DNA of 49,706 bases from an uncultured Succinivibrio sp. (GCA_900770725.1 CAAGLL010000012.1:1-49706); one strand, 5' to 3'; counted from the first letter of the stretch, positions 25,118 to 33,823 are shown. Notes: generated by a model not told the origin, from the letters alone. A program made the numbers and translations.

Positions 25118-27331
25118 TTAGCGCCCGTCCGGCAGTTTGGACTGCGCGGCGCCGCCCACGACCGAGACGATCCTGATCTGCTTGTCATCGGGGATCTCCT
25201 GGTAGGAGAGCACCCGCAGCGCCGGGATGGTGTTCTTTACAAAGCGCGACATGGTCGAGCGCAGCACCCCCGAGGTGAGCAGGATCGAAGGCTCGCCCTT
25301 CATCTCCTCGTCGGCCGAGCTCTCCGAGAGCGACTTCTGCAGCCTGTCGGCAAGCCCGGGTTCGATCCCGATGCCGGTGGCCCCGCCGGTCTCCAGAGAC
25401 TTCGTGAGCACCTTCTCGAGATCCGGGGCCAGGGTGATCACCGGCAGGACCTTCTCGTCGCCTGCGATGTCCTGGATGATGAGGCGCCTCAGGCCGATGC
25501 GGCAGGCCGCGGTGAGCACCTCGGGATCCTGCGAGCGCGGGGCGTACTGCACCAGCGTCTCCAGGATCGTGCGCATGTCGCGCACCGGCACGCCCTCGGA
25601 GAGCAGGTTCTGCAATATCCCGGTGAGCAGCCCCAGGCTCACCACCGAGGGCACCAGCCCGTTGACGAGCTTGGGCTGGGACTTGGCGACGATGTTGAGG
25701 ATGTTCTGCACCTCCTCCTGGCCGATGAGCGAGGCGCAGTTGTTCGAGAGCACCTGCGAGAGGTGGGTGGCGATGACGGTCGCGCAGTCCACCACGGTGT
25801 ACCCGAGGCTCAGCGCCTTGTCGCTGTCCTGCTTTGCGATCCACACCGCGTCCAGCCCGAACGCCGGATCCTTGGTCGGGGTGCCCTGGATCTTGCCGAA
25901 CACGTGCCCAGGATCGATGGCCATCTCGCGCTCGGGCTGGACCTCGGCCTCGCCGAAGGTCACGCCCATCAGCGTGATGCGGTAGGAGTTGGGGCTTAAG
26001 TCCAGGTTGTCGCGGATGTGCACCGAGGGGATGAGGAACCCGAGGTCCTGCGAGAGCTTCTTGCGCACGCCCTTGATGCGCCCGAGCAGCTCGCCGTTCT
26101 GGCGCTTGTCCACAAGGGGGATCAGGCGGTACCCGACCTCGAGTCCCACCACGTCCACCTCGGAGACGTCGTCCCAGGAGAGCTCCTTCTGCTCAAGCTT
26201 GCGCCCCTTCTCCTCGAGCGCCGCCTTGTCGGGAACCTTGGCCGCCTCGGCGGCAACCTTCGCGCGGTGATCGATGTACTTCCCGGTGCCCCAGGCCACA
26301 AGCGCCAAGGTGAGGAACGCGAAGTGCGGCATGCCGGGCACCACGCCCATCACCGCCAGCACCATCGCGACGATGTAGAGGATCTTGGAGTTGCCCAGAA
26401 GCTCGCCCGCGACCTGGGTGCCCATCTCCTTCTCCTGGCCGCTCTGGCGGGTCACGATGATGGCCGAGGCCGTGGAGAGCAGGAGCGAGGGGATCTGGGC
26501 GACCAGGCCGTCGCCGATGGAGAGGATGGTGTAGACGTGGGCGCTCTCGCCTGCGCTCATGCCGTGCTGGAACACGCCGATGACCATGCCGCCTATGAGG
26601 TTTATGAACAGTATGAGCACGCCAGCGACGGCATCGCCCTTGACGAACTTCGAGGCGCCGTCCATCGAGCCGTAGAAGTCGGCCTCCGCGGTGATGTCCT
26701 TGCGCCTGGCCCTGGCCTGCTCCTGGTTGATGATCCCGGCGTTGAGGTCGGCGTCGATGGACATCTGCTTGCCCGGCATGGCGTCGAGGGTGAATCTCGC
26801 GCTCACCTCGGCGATGCGCCCGGCGCCCTTGGTGATCACCACGAAGTTGATGATGACCAGTATGGCGAACACGATGATGCCGACGGTGTAGCTGCCGCCC
26901 ATCACCACGTTGCCGAACGACTCGATGACGTGGCCCGCCGCCGCGGTGCCGTCCTGGCCGTGCAGCAATATCACGCGGGTCGAGGCGACGTTGAGCGAGA
27001 GCCTCAGGATGGTCGTGAGCAGCAGCACGGTGGGGAAGGATCCGAAGTCCAGCGGCCTCTTCGAGTAGATGGCGACGAGCAGGACGATGAGCGAGAGCGT
27101 GATGTTGAACGAGAAGAGGATGTCCAGGAGCGTCGGCGGCAGCGGCAGCGTGATCATCGACAGGCAGGCGAGCACCAGGATCGGCGTGCCCATCTTGAGC
27201 ATGCGGACCTTGGCGAGCACCGACCCGCCCACGGAGAGCGAGCGGGCCACCTTCGGGTTGGCCTTGGCCTTCCCGATGAGCCCGTTTGCGAGCGCGGATG
27301 ATTTCTTGGTGAGGTTGCCTAGCAGTGCCAT
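25118..27331 (-). CDS. flhA: flagellar export gate protein FlhA
   Basis: Core of the flagellar type III export gate in the inner membrane. The N-terminal half holds about eight membrane helices (about 45-335), with the family signatures NVASTRVIL, DAMPGKQMSIDADLNAG and FYGSMDGASKFVKGDA (the FHIPEP region). The C-terminal cytoplasmic domain (about 365-737) forms the docking platform for chaperone-substrate complexes. The 737 residues slightly exceed typical FlhA, mainly through an N-terminal basic extension of about 40 residues (ANGLIGKAKANPKVARSL). No flhB is in the window; yqcC lies directly upstream on the same strand. Confidence 0.97.
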   Translation of the reverse strand: MALLGNLTKKSSALANGLIGKAKANPKVARSLSVGGSVLAKVRMLKMGTPILVLACLSMITLPLPPTLLDILFSFNITLSLIVLLVAIYSKRPLDFGSFPTVLLLTTILRLSLNVASTRVILLHGQDGTAAAGHVIESFGNVVMGGSYTVGIIVFAILVIINFVVITKGAGRIAEVSARFTLDAMPGKQMSIDADLNAGIINQEQARARRKDITAEADFYGSMDGASKFVKGDAVAGVLILFINLIGGMVIGVFQHGMSAGESAHVYTILSIGDGLVAQIPSLLLSTASAIIVTRQSGQEKEMGTQVAGELLGNSKILYIVAMVLAVMGVVPGMPHFAFLTLALVAWGTGKYIDHRAKVAAEAAKVPDKAALEEKGRKLEQKELSWDDVSEVDVVGLEVGYRLIPLVDKRQNGELLGRIKGVRKKLSQDLGFLIPSVHIRDNLDLSPNSYRITLMGVTFGEAEVQPEREMAIDPGHVFGKIQGTPTKDPAFGLDAVWIAKQDSDKALSLGYTVVDCATVIATHLSQVLSNNCASLIGQEEVQNILNIVAKSQPKLVNGLVPSVVSLGLLTGILQNLLSEGVPVRDMRTILETLVQYAPRSQDPEVLTAACRIGLRRLIIQDIAGDEKVLPVITLAPDLEKVLTKSLETGGATGIGIEPGLADRLQKSLSESSADEEMKGEPSILLTSGVLRSTMSRFVKNTIPALRVLSYQEIPDDKQIRIVSVVGGAAQSKLPDGR

Positions 27332-27389
27332 GTCGGAATTATGTCAGTAAAAAGCCCCGGGATCCCCTTTTATGCATATTGCACGCCAC

Positions 27390-27731
27390 CTAGCCCTTGT
27401 GGGCCGCGCAGGCGCGGTCGAGCTTGAGCAGCGCCACGAGCAGCTCCCGGTGGGAGCGGATCTGCCCGCTGTAGACGGCCTCCCCTGCAGGCAGCACCGC
27501 GGTCTTGGGGATGGCTGCGCCTTGGCGCGCCAGCTCCCCCATCCTCGGGATCAGCACGTACTCGAGCCACTGGTGGAACTCCATGGTGTCGGCGAAGAAC
27601 GGCACCGCGCTTTGGAAGGCCTCGTCAGATGGCCTTCCCTCCTCGCCGCCCCAGAGCTCCAGGGACTTCAGCGCGCGCTCGATCGCATCGAGCGCCATCG
27701 CGATGTCAGAGTGCACCGCCGCCTCCTTCAA
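27390..27731 (-). CDS. yqcC: YqcC family protein (DUF446)
   Basis: A small cytoplasmic helical protein of the YqcC family, recognised by FFADTMEFHQWLEYVLIPRM (about residues 46-65), very like E. coli YqcC, whose gene is linked to truC. Its function is not established. The frame reaches a TTG at 27731; a GTG at 27716 (giving HSDIAMALDAIERAL) matches the E. coli N-terminus better, and either start overlaps the end of ruvX. There is no truC in the window. It precedes flhA by 58 bases. Confidence 0.85.
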   Translation of the reverse strand: MKEAAVHSDIAMALDAIERALKSLELWGGEEGRPSDEAFQSAVPFFADTMEFHQWLEYVLIPRMGELARQGAAIPKTAVLPAGEAVYSGQIRSHRELLVALLKLDRACAAHKG

Positions 27732-28134
27732 AGTACTGCTCGAGGATCAGGCAGGCGCTGGCGCTGTCGATCCTCCCCTTGCCGTCGCGCAGCGCGCGGA
27801 AGCCCCCCTTCTCGAAGATCCCCGCCTTGGCCTCGGCCGAGGTCAGGCGCTCGTCCTCGAAGGCGACCTTGACCCTAAAGTCGTTTGCCAGGCGGTTGCC
27901 GAACTTGCGCGCGCGCCTGGTCATCTCCTGCTCGCTGCCGTCCATGTTGAGCGGCAGCCCGACGACGCACACCTTAGGCCGCCACTCCTCCATGAGGCGG
28001 CGCAGCGCCTCGCGGTCCGGGATCCCGTCGCGCGCCTTTATGGCAGGAAGCGGCGAGGCCGTGCAGGTCACGGGGTTTCCCGAGCACACGCCGATGCTGT
28101 GGGTGCCGAAGTCGAAGCCGAGCACCGCGCTCAT
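27706..28134 (-). CDS. ruvX: RuvX/YqgF pre-16S rRNA processing nuclease
   Basis: RNase H-fold nuclease of the YqgF/RuvX family, implicated in 5' maturation of 16S rRNA. The 142-residue protein shows the first catalytic aspartate in LGFDFGTHSIGV, VVGLPLNMDGSE in the middle, DERLTSAEA with its conserved acidic residue, and the last aspartate in DSASACLILEQYF. The ATG (28134) overlaps the stop of the upstream ATPase gene as ATGA, which fixes the start and implies coupled translation. Its end overlaps yqcC. Confidence 0.94.
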   Translation of the reverse strand: MSAVLGFDFGTHSIGVCSGNPVTCTASPLPAIKARDGIPDREALRRLMEEWRPKVCVVGLPLNMDGSEQEMTRRARKFGNRLANDFRVKVAFEDERLTSAEAKAGIFEKGGFRALRDGKGRIDSASACLILEQYFEGGGGAL

Positions 28135-28967
28135 GCGATCACGACCCCGTTGGCGGTGAGATCCGGGCGCCGGCTGCGGCCTAAGAGCTCGGCTGCGGCC
28201 ACGCGGTAGCACTTGAGGGACTCGAAGGTGTAGTCGCCCACCGCCTGGTGGAGCGTGCGGATCGAGGGGAGCGTGATGGTGATCATCGTGCACAGCCCGC
28301 GCTCGCGCCTTGCGCGCACGCACTCGGGCACGACCTTCTGCTGGAACACCGTAAGCCCCATCCCGTTCTCGCACAGACCGTCGATGACCAGGAGGTCGCA
28401 GGAAAGGCAGCGCCTCCAGCCCTCCTGGCGGCGCCTGAGCGACTCGCCATCCTCGTTGGGCACGAAGTAGCGCAGCTTCTCAAGCCTCGTCGCGCCGATG
28501 ATGAGCGTGTCGCGGGCGCGTCCCTCGAGCCACTCATAGGCGACGCAGTTGGCAAGCACGCTCTTGCCGGTGCCCGAGAGCCCTGAGATCAGCAATAGCT
28601 CAGGCTCGCCCTTGCTGCTGCCTGCAAGGTGGGAGAGGCAGAACGTCCTGGCCGTTTGGACCGCGGCCTGGTTTGCCATGTCCACCGTGATGGTGTTGAA
28701 AGTGTAGTCGGGGCTGATCCCGCCTGACTTCATGATCCTGGCGATCTCGTCTTGGCGGATCCTCTCGCGCCGCTCCTTTAGGATCTCGGTGGCGTGGTGC
28801 GTCTCCTCGCGGCGCATGAGCGCCGGATCCGGCAGCGGGGCGCTGTCGTCCTCGATGGGCGCCCCGCGCCCGGACTGCGCGCTGATCTTGCGGATCTCGC
28901 CCATGAGCTGCTCGATGCCGCTCTCCGGCATGCCGCCTTTTGCGCCTTGCCCTCTCTCGTCTGCCAT
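28131..28967 (-). CDS. DnaC/IstB-like AAA+ ATPase
   Basis: A 278-residue AAA+ protein with Walker A GLSGTGKS (129-136), Walker B LLVIDGL (192-198) and a C-terminal stretch ITLPSIRTLHQAVGDYTFES that recalls the sensor region of DnaC/IstB loaders. The N-terminal 85 residues are charged and predicted helical, the place where DnaC binds the replicative helicase. It could be the chromosomal helicase loader or a related ATPase; no transposase sits beside it, which argues against IstB. The ATG at 28967 has GGAG eight bases upstream; the frame continues to 29069 without support. Overlaps ruvX by four bases. Confidence 0.75.
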   Translation of the reverse strand: MADERGQGAKGGMPESGIEQLMGEIRKISAQSGRGAPIEDDSAPLPDPALMRREETHHATEILKERRERIRQDEIARIMKSGGISPDYTFNTITVDMANQAAVQTARTFCLSHLAGSSKGEPELLLISGLSGTGKSVLANCVAYEWLEGRARDTLIIGATRLEKLRYFVPNEDGESLRRRQEGWRRCLSCDLLVIDGLCENGMGLTVFQQKVVPECVRARRERGLCTMITITLPSIRTLHQAVGDYTFESLKCYRVAAAELLGRSRRPDLTANGVVIA

Positions 28968-29120
28968 CTCGATCTCCAGCCCTGCCAAGGCGCCCTGGCG
29001 CCTGAACCTAAGCAATTGTACCCGAATATCCGCAAGGGGCGCCCTGATGGGCCGCGCCTTGGATCGCAACGGGGGCAGGAAAGAGGCGCGCTCCTTGGAA
29101 GCCCCATGCCATGGCCCCTT

Positions 29121-29180
29121 AAAAATTCGGGGAGGCCCGTGTAATCGGGCCTCCCCTTCAAATGCCCCGGCGGGGCATTT
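29121..29180 (-). terminator. double-hairpin terminator of the gal operon
   Basis: Ten bases past the galK stop there is a perfect hairpin AAATGCCCC/GGGGCATTT (29160-29168 with 29172-29180). A second perfect 11-base hairpin follows (29129-29139 with 29146-29156), and on the minus strand it is followed by GAATTTTT. The second has all the features of an intrinsic terminator and separates the gal genes from the ATPase-ruvX group. Confidence 0.85.
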
Positions 29181-29189
29181 CGTGCTTTA

Positions 29190-30347
29190 TCAGAGGCGCT
29201 TGAACTGCGCGCCGTCGCAGGCGGGCGTCTCGAAGATGGTCGCGTCGCGGCCTGCGATCGCAGGGTACTCGTCCGCGACCGCTTTCTCGACCTTTTCGAC
29301 ATCCTCGGGCCTGACCAGCGCCACGACCGAGCCGCCGAAGCCGCCGCCGGTCATGCGCACCGCGCCCCTGCCCGCGCCTAAGGCCTTGCGGACGATCTCC
29401 ACGAGGCCGTCGATCTCCGGGATGGTGATCTCGAAGTCATCGCGCATCGAGCAGTGCGAGGCGTACATGAGGGTGGAGAGCCTCTCAAGATCCCCTTTCC
29501 TCATCGCCTCGATGGCGTCGAGCACGCGCTGATCCTCGGTCACCACGTGGCGGGCGCGCCTGAAGGACACGTCGTCAAGCTCGCCCTTGTGCGCCTCAAG
29601 CATCTCCATGCTCGCGTGGCGCAGCAGCTTCACCCCCAGCACTTTGGCGGCCTTCTCGCAGGACTCGCGGCGGTCGTTGTACTCGGAGCCCACGAGCTGG
29701 TGCTTGACGTTCGAGTTGATGACCATCACCACGAGGCCCTGAGGCAGCGGCACCTGGGTGAGCTTCAGGCTCTCGCAGTCGATGCAAAGCGCATGGCCCT
29801 TGGTGCCGCAGGCGCTGATGGTCTGGTCCATGATCCCGCACTTCATGCCGATGTAGGCCTCGGAGGCCTGGCCCATCAGAGCCACCTCCTGCAGCGGGAT
29901 CCCAAGGCCGAAGGCCTCGGAGACGAGGTGCCCGAAACAGACCTCGAGCGAGGCCGACGAGGAGAGTCCGGCGCCCAGCGGGATGTCGCCTGCGATGGCG
30001 ACGTCGAGCCCGCGGACCTTGCCCGGGTGCTTGCGCTCGATGAACTGCGCCATGCCGCGCAGGTAGTTCACCCAGAGCTTGTCGCGGTTCCTTGCGATGT
30101 CGGATGCCACCTCGAACTCGTCATAGTCGCCGTTCATGTCGCAGGCGAGGATGCGGAACTTGCCGGTGCCGTTCACGGACGCGCTCATCGCGGTGCCGTA
30201 CTTGATGGCGCAGGGAAGCACGAAGCCGCCGTTGTAGTCGGTGTGCTCGCCGATGATGTTCACGCGCCCGGGCGCGTAAGAGAGCATCTGCGGCTTGGAG
30301 CCGAATTTTTCCAAAAAGGCCTGCGCCGATTTCTCGCGGACGTCCAT
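29190..30347 (-). CDS. galK: galactokinase
   Basis: Phosphorylates galactose to galactose-1-phosphate, first committed step of the Leloir pathway. A GHMP kinase: PGRVNIIGEHTDYNGG (about 26-41) is the galactokinase signature, PLGAGLSSSAS (about 123-133) the ATP-binding motif and MTGGGFGGS near the C-terminus the third motif. The ATG at 30347 is preferred over TTG at 30353, because GGAGG lies eight bases before the ATG and would clash with the TTG. Last gene of galE-galT-galK. Confidence 0.97.
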   Translation of the reverse strand: MDVREKSAQAFLEKFGSKPQMLSYAPGRVNIIGEHTDYNGGFVLPCAIKYGTAMSASVNGTGKFRILACDMNGDYDEFEVASDIARNRDKLWVNYLRGMAQFIERKHPGKVRGLDVAIAGDIPLGAGLSSSASLEVCFGHLVSEAFGLGIPLQEVALMGQASEAYIGMKCGIMDQTISACGTKGHALCIDCESLKLTQVPLPQGLVVMVINSNVKHQLVGSEYNDRRESCEKAAKVLGVKLLRHASMEMLEAHKGELDDVSFRRARHVVTEDQRVLDAIEAMRKGDLERLSTLMYASHCSMRDDFEITIPEIDGLVEIVRKALGAGRGAVRMTGGGFGGSVVALVRPEDVEKVEKAVADEYPAIAGRDATIFETPACDGAQFKRL

Positions 30348-30371
30348 CTTCAATTCCTCCGTATGCCGTCT

Positions 30372-31415
30372 TTACTTCATGGTGTAGTGGGTTTCGCTCA
30401 GGTCGCGCAGGCGCTGCGCCGCCTGCTCGGCGGTCAGATCGCGCTGCTTCTCGGCCAAAAGCTCGAAGCCTGCGACGAACTTCTTGACGGTCGCCGACCT
30501 CAAAAGGGGCGGGTAGTAGTGGGCGTGCAGCGTCCACTCCGGGTGCTCCTTGCCGTCGGCAGGGGCGTTGTGCCAGCCCATGGAGTACGGGAACGAGGTC
30601 TCAAAGAGGTTGTCGTAGCGGGTGGTGAGGCGCTTGATGGCCGAGGCCAGATCCTCCCGCTGCTCTTCTGAGAGCTTGTCGATGGTCGGGACGCCCTGCT
30701 TGGGCAGGAGCATGGTCTCAAACGGCCACATCGCCCAGAACGGCACCAGCGCCACCCAGCTGCCGTTCTCAAAGACGATCCTCTCGCCCTTCTCAAGCTC
30801 GCGGCGGCAGTAGTCGCCAAGGAGCGTGGTGCCGTGCTTTGCGAAGTACTCCTTCTGGGTGCGCAGCTCCTTCATGATCTCCTGGGGGATGAAGTCGCAG
30901 CACCAGATCTGCCCGTGCGGGTGCGGGTTCGAGCAGCCCATCACCGCGCCCTTGTTCTCAAAGAGCTGCACGTACTGGTACTTCTGCGAGAGCTCGGCGT
31001 ACTGCGAGCCCCAGAGATCCACGACGCGGCGGATCTCGGGAACCGAGAGCAGCGGCAGCGTCTTGGAGTGGTCGGGCGAGAAGCAGATCACGCGCGCGGT
31101 GCCGCGCACCGACTCGGCCTTGAACAGATCATCGCCATCGCCGATGGAGGCCTTGGGGGTGTCGGGCAGCAGCGCCGCGAAGTCGTTCGTGAAGACGTAG
31201 TTGTCCTCGTACTTGGGGTTCAGGTCCCCGCTCACCCTCTTGTTGCCCGGGCAGAGGTAGCACTTGGGATCGTATGAAGGGGTGTTGGGCGCGGGGAGCT
31301 TCTCGACCTGCCCAAGCCAGGGCCGCTTGGCGCGGTGCGGGGAGACCAGGAGCCACTCGCCGGTGAGCGCGTTGTACCTGCGGTGGGGGTGCGATGCCAT
31401 GTCAAACTGAGCCAT
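30372..31415 (-). CDS. galT: galactose-1-phosphate uridylyltransferase
   Basis: Swaps UMP between UDP-glucose and galactose-1-phosphate. The 347 residues match E. coli GalT closely: metal-site cysteines C52 and C55 in KCYLCPG, and the catalytic HPH (165-167) in NPHPHGQIW where the histidine is uridylylated. Other family segments are NDFAALLPDTP and GWHNAPADG. It lies 12 bases after galE and about 25 before galK, within one transcript. Confidence 0.97.
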   Translation of the reverse strand: MAQFDMASHPHRRYNALTGEWLLVSPHRAKRPWLGQVEKLPAPNTPSYDPKCYLCPGNKRVSGDLNPKYEDNYVFTNDFAALLPDTPKASIGDGDDLFKAESVRGTARVICFSPDHSKTLPLLSVPEIRRVVDLWGSQYAELSQKYQYVQLFENKGAVMGCSNPHPHGQIWCCDFIPQEIMKELRTQKEYFAKHGTTLLGDYCRRELEKGERIVFENGSWVALVPFWAMWPFETMLLPKQGVPTIDKLSEEQREDLASAIKRLTTRYDNLFETSFPYSMGWHNAPADGKEHPEWTLHAHYYPPLLRSATVKKFVAGFELLAEKQRDLTAEQAAQRLRDLSETHYTMK

Positions 31416-31427
31416 TTTCCTGCCTCC

Positions 31428-32447
31428 TTAGTCGTCGTAGCCGTTGGGGTTGTTCTTCTGCCAGTTGTAGGAGTCGGCAGCCATCTGCTCCAAGCTCCGC
31501 GTGGCCTTCCAGCCAAGCTCGCGCTCGGCTTTTGAAGGATCGGCGTAGCACTGCACCACGTCGCCTGCGCGGCGCGGGGCGAACTTGTAGGGGAGCTGCC
31601 GCCCGATGGCCTTTGAGAAGGCCTTGACCATGTCGAGCACGCTGTAGCCTACGCCGGTGCCCAGGTTGTAGATGTAGGTGCCGGGCTTGCCCATGCAGTG
31701 CTTGAGCGCGGCGACGTGGCCCTCTGCGAGGTCCACCACGTGGATGTAGTCGCGCACGCAGGTGCCGTCGGGAGTCGGGTAGTCGTTGCCGAACACGTTG
31801 AGGTGCGGCAGGCGGCCCACCGCGACCTGGCAGAGGTAGGGCATCAGGTTGTTGGGGATCCCGCGCGGATCCTCGCCGATGAGCCCCGACTCGTGCGCCC
31901 CCACCGGGTTGAAGTAGCGCAGGAGCACCATCGAGAACGAGGGATCGGCGTGCTGGAGCTCCTCGCACATGTACTCGATGTCGACCTTGGTCTGGCCGTA
32001 CGGGCAGTTGGCGCGCTTGACCGGGCTCTCCTCGGTGAGCGGCACGCTGTCAGGCTCGCCGTAGACGGTGGCCGAGGAGCTGAACACGAAGTTCTTGCAC
32101 CCGGCCTGACGCATCACGGAGAGCAGGTTGCGGGCGCCGCCCACGTTGTTGTCGTAGTACTCGAGCGGCTTCTTGACGCTCTCGCCCACGGCCTTGAGGC
32201 CTGCGAAGTTGATGACCGCGTCTATCTTGTAGGCGGAGAACACGGCCTCGACCTGCTCGCGGGAGCGGATGTCGCCGGCCATGAACGGGATCCCCCTGCC
32301 GCAGATCTTCGCCAGGCGCTCGAGCACCTTGGGCTTGCTGTTGCTGAAGTTGTCGAAGATGACCGGCTCGTACCCGGCCTTCGCAAGAGAAACCACCGTG
32401 TGGGATCCGATGAATCCCGCGCCGCCCGTGACAAGTATCGTCGCCAT
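31428..32447 (-). CDS. galE: UDP-glucose 4-epimerase
   Basis: Interconverts UDP-galactose and UDP-glucose, closing the Leloir pathway and supplying UDP-galactose for surface sugars. An SDR enzyme of 339 residues: TGGAGFIGSHT (about 7-17) binds NAD, SSSATVYGEP holds the catalytic serine/threonine and YGQTK the catalytic tyrosine and lysine. The ATG at 32447 is the true start: it matches the family N-terminus and follows GGAG; the frame runs open to 32669 across the regulatory region. First gene of the operon, under the operator at 32472-32487. Confidence 0.97.
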   Translation of the reverse strand: MATILVTGGAGFIGSHTVVSLAKAGYEPVIFDNFSNSKPKVLERLAKICGRGIPFMAGDIRSREQVEAVFSAYKIDAVINFAGLKAVGESVKKPLEYYDNNVGGARNLLSVMRQAGCKNFVFSSSATVYGEPDSVPLTEESPVKRANCPYGQTKVDIEYMCEELQHADPSFSMVLLRYFNPVGAHESGLIGEDPRGIPNNLMPYLCQVAVGRLPHLNVFGNDYPTPDGTCVRDYIHVVDLAEGHVAALKHCMGKPGTYIYNLGTGVGYSVLDMVKAFSKAIGRQLPYKFAPRRAGDVVQCYADPSKAERELGWKATRSLEQMAADSYNWQKNNPNGYDD

Positions 32448-32471
32448 TTCCTGATCTCCGGATAAATGATT

Positions 32472-32496
32472 ATGTAACCGTTTACATGACATTATA
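32472..32496 (-). promoter_or_regulatory. galE promoter -10 box with GalR operator
   Basis: The minus strand carries an exact TATAAT (32491-32496) with only a poor -35 box, so an activator may be needed. Immediately downstream, ATGTAACCGTTTACAT (32472-32487) fits the GalR/GalS operator pattern GTGNAANCGNTTNCAC in every fixed inner base and is an almost perfect dyad. It covers the predicted start point, a classic repression position. A TGTGA half site (32527-32531) could belong to a CRP site, but the other half is poor. Confidence 0.7.
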
Positions 32497-32574
32497 GGGC
32501 ACTCTTCGCCCCGCGGATCATGAAACTGTGACGCGCTTCGTCGTTTTGCAAACTTTCGCTGAACCGCCGCGCCT

Positions 32575-32603
32575 TTGATAAATCCGCCTCCGGCGCCTAA
32601 AAT
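32575..32603 (+). promoter_or_regulatory. galR promoter
   Basis: TTGATA (32575-32580), 17 bases, then TAAAAT (32598-32603): five of six bases match consensus in each hexamer, with ideal spacing. The predicted start near 32610 leaves both galR operators just downstream, so GalR would repress itself. Confidence 0.7.
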
Positions 32604-32612
32604 GAGTCCAGC

Positions 32613-32641
32613 ATGAAAGCGTTTACAGAAAACGCTTTCCC
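32613..32641 (+). promoter_or_regulatory. two overlapping GalR operators before galR
   Basis: Two 16-base matches to GTGNAANCGNTTNCAC lie in tandem: ATGAAAGCGTTTACAG (32613-32628) and the weaker CAGAAAACGCTTTCCC (32626-32641). Their CG centres are 13 bases apart. The first is about 141 bases from the galE operator centre. In E. coli two gal operators 113 bases apart allow a repression loop, so a similar loop between galE and galR is possible. Confidence 0.6.
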
Positions 32642-32659
32642 ACCATGGAGGGGAAGGGG

Positions 32660-33673
32660 ATGGCAACAATACGCGACGTCGCGAAGCTCGCCGGGGTGAG
32701 CGTCGCCACCGTGTCCAGGGTGCTCAACGGCACGGCCAAGGTCTCCGACGAGGCCAGGCGCGCCGTGCTCAGCGCCCAGGAGGCGCTGGACTTCCACCTG
32801 AACGCCAACGCGCGCGCCCTGGCCCAGCAGGAGAGCCAGACCGTGGGCGTGCTCGTCTCCTCCGTGGACGATCCCTACTTTGCCAACATGATCAAAGCCT
32901 GCGACGAGGCTGCGTGGGAGCACGGGAAGATGGTGCTCGTGACCCAGGGCTACTACGACGCACAGCGCGAGCAGATGGCGCTCAACGCGATGATCTCCCG
33001 CCAGTGCGCGGGCCTGGTCGTGCACGCCATCGCCCTGCCCGACGACGCGATGGCCCGCTACATGGCGCAGTTCCCCTGCATGGTGCTGGTAAACCGCCTG
33101 ATCCAAGGCTTTGAGGAGCGCTGCGTCAACATCGACAACGTGGGCGGCATGGAGCTGGCGGTAAACGAGCTCATCGCGAACGGGCGCCGGAGCATCGCCT
33201 ACGTCAACTCCTCCATGAGGATCCTCGATGCGGACTACCGCTGCCAGGGCTACCTGCGCGCGCTGCGCCGCGCCGGCATCGACGCGGATCCCGCGCTCGC
33301 CGTCAAGGTTCCGCCGACGCTCGAAGGCGGGGCCGAGGCTGCGAGGATCCTGATGGGGCGCCGCAAGCCCATCGACGGCATCGCCTGCTACAACGACGCC
33401 CTGGCAGCCGGCGTCATGAACACGCTCATGACCAATGACGTGGACGTGCCCGGGCAGGTCTCCATCACCGGCTTTGACGATCTGCCGCTTGCGCGCGTAA
33501 TCCACCCCGCCCTGACCACGGTTACCAACCCCTCAGACGAGATAGGCAAATGCGCGACCGAGCTCACGCTCGCCATCCATGACGGCAGGCCCTACCGCCT
33601 GCCGCCCTTTGAGACCAGGCTCATCAGGCGCGGATCCGTGGTCCCCAGGGCCAAAGTTTCCATGCCCAGGTGA
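32660..33673 (+). CDS. galR: galactose repressor GalR (LacI family)
   Basis: Represses the divergent galETK operon until galactose binds. The first 24 residues, MATIRDVAKLAGVSVATVSR onward, are almost those of E. coli GalR and contain the helix-turn-helix. The hinge ANARALAQQ follows, then a periplasmic-binding-protein-like sensor with VGVLVSS, LVVHAIALPDD, ACYNDALAAGVMNTL and ITGFDDLPLAR. The ATG at 32660 has GGAGGGG just upstream; an ATG at 32645 overlaps that site and adds five residues. 337 residues, normal for the family. Confidence 0.95.
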   Translation: MATIRDVAKLAGVSVATVSRVLNGTAKVSDEARRAVLSAQEALDFHLNANARALAQQESQTVGVLVSSVDDPYFANMIKACDEAAWEHGKMVLVTQGYYDAQREQMALNAMISRQCAGLVVHAIALPDDAMARYMAQFPCMVLVNRLIQGFEERCVNIDNVGGMELAVNELIANGRRSIAYVNSSMRILDADYRCQGYLRALRRAGIDADPALAVKVPPTLEGGAEAARILMGRRKPIDGIACYNDALAAGVMNTLMTNDVDVPGQVSITGFDDLPLARVIHPALTTVTNPSDEIGKCATELTLAIHDGRPYRLPPFETRLIRRGSVVPRAKVSMPR

Positions 33674-33708
33674 AAAAGTTGCATCTTTGCAAGGCGCGCC
33701 CGGTGCGC

Positions 33709-33766
33709 AAAAGCGCGATGCGGCGCGCTTTTGGGGCGCTGAGCCCGGGAGCAGCGCGCCCCGGGC
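33709..33766 (+). terminator. terminator after galR
   Basis: A perfect 9-base hairpin AAAAGCGCG/CGCGCTTTT (33709-33717 with 33724-33732) ends in four T, and is followed by a second GC hairpin GCCCGGG/CCCGGGC (33743-33749 with 33760-33766). It lies about 35 bases past the galR stop and before the lpxL promoter region. Confidence 0.65.
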
Positions 33767-33789
33767 CCTGGGGCGCGGCGGCATGGATT

Positions 33790-33798
33790 TGGTAAGAT
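33790..33798 (+). promoter_or_regulatory. extended -10 promoter before lpxL
   Basis: TGG directly precedes TAAGAT (33793-33798), giving an extended -10 element; no good -35 box is visible. The start point would fall near 33805, a short leader before the acyltransferase. Confidence 0.35.
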
Positions 33799-33823
33799 GT
33801 GCAGACAAAAACAACAGTAAGGC

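Noticed and set aside
26018..27301. Long plus-strand frame opposite flhA
   Set aside because: Composition dominated by His, Asp, Arg and Glu from antisense reading of flhA; no domain and no ribosome-binding site.
27341..27375. Terminator between yqcC and flhA
   Set aside because: GC run flanked by A and T tracts, but the arms cannot form a stable stem with a workable loop.
32527..32542. CRP site before galE
   Set aside because: One half (TGTGA) is exact but the other is poor, and the centre is about 50 bases from the predicted start, not a standard activating position.
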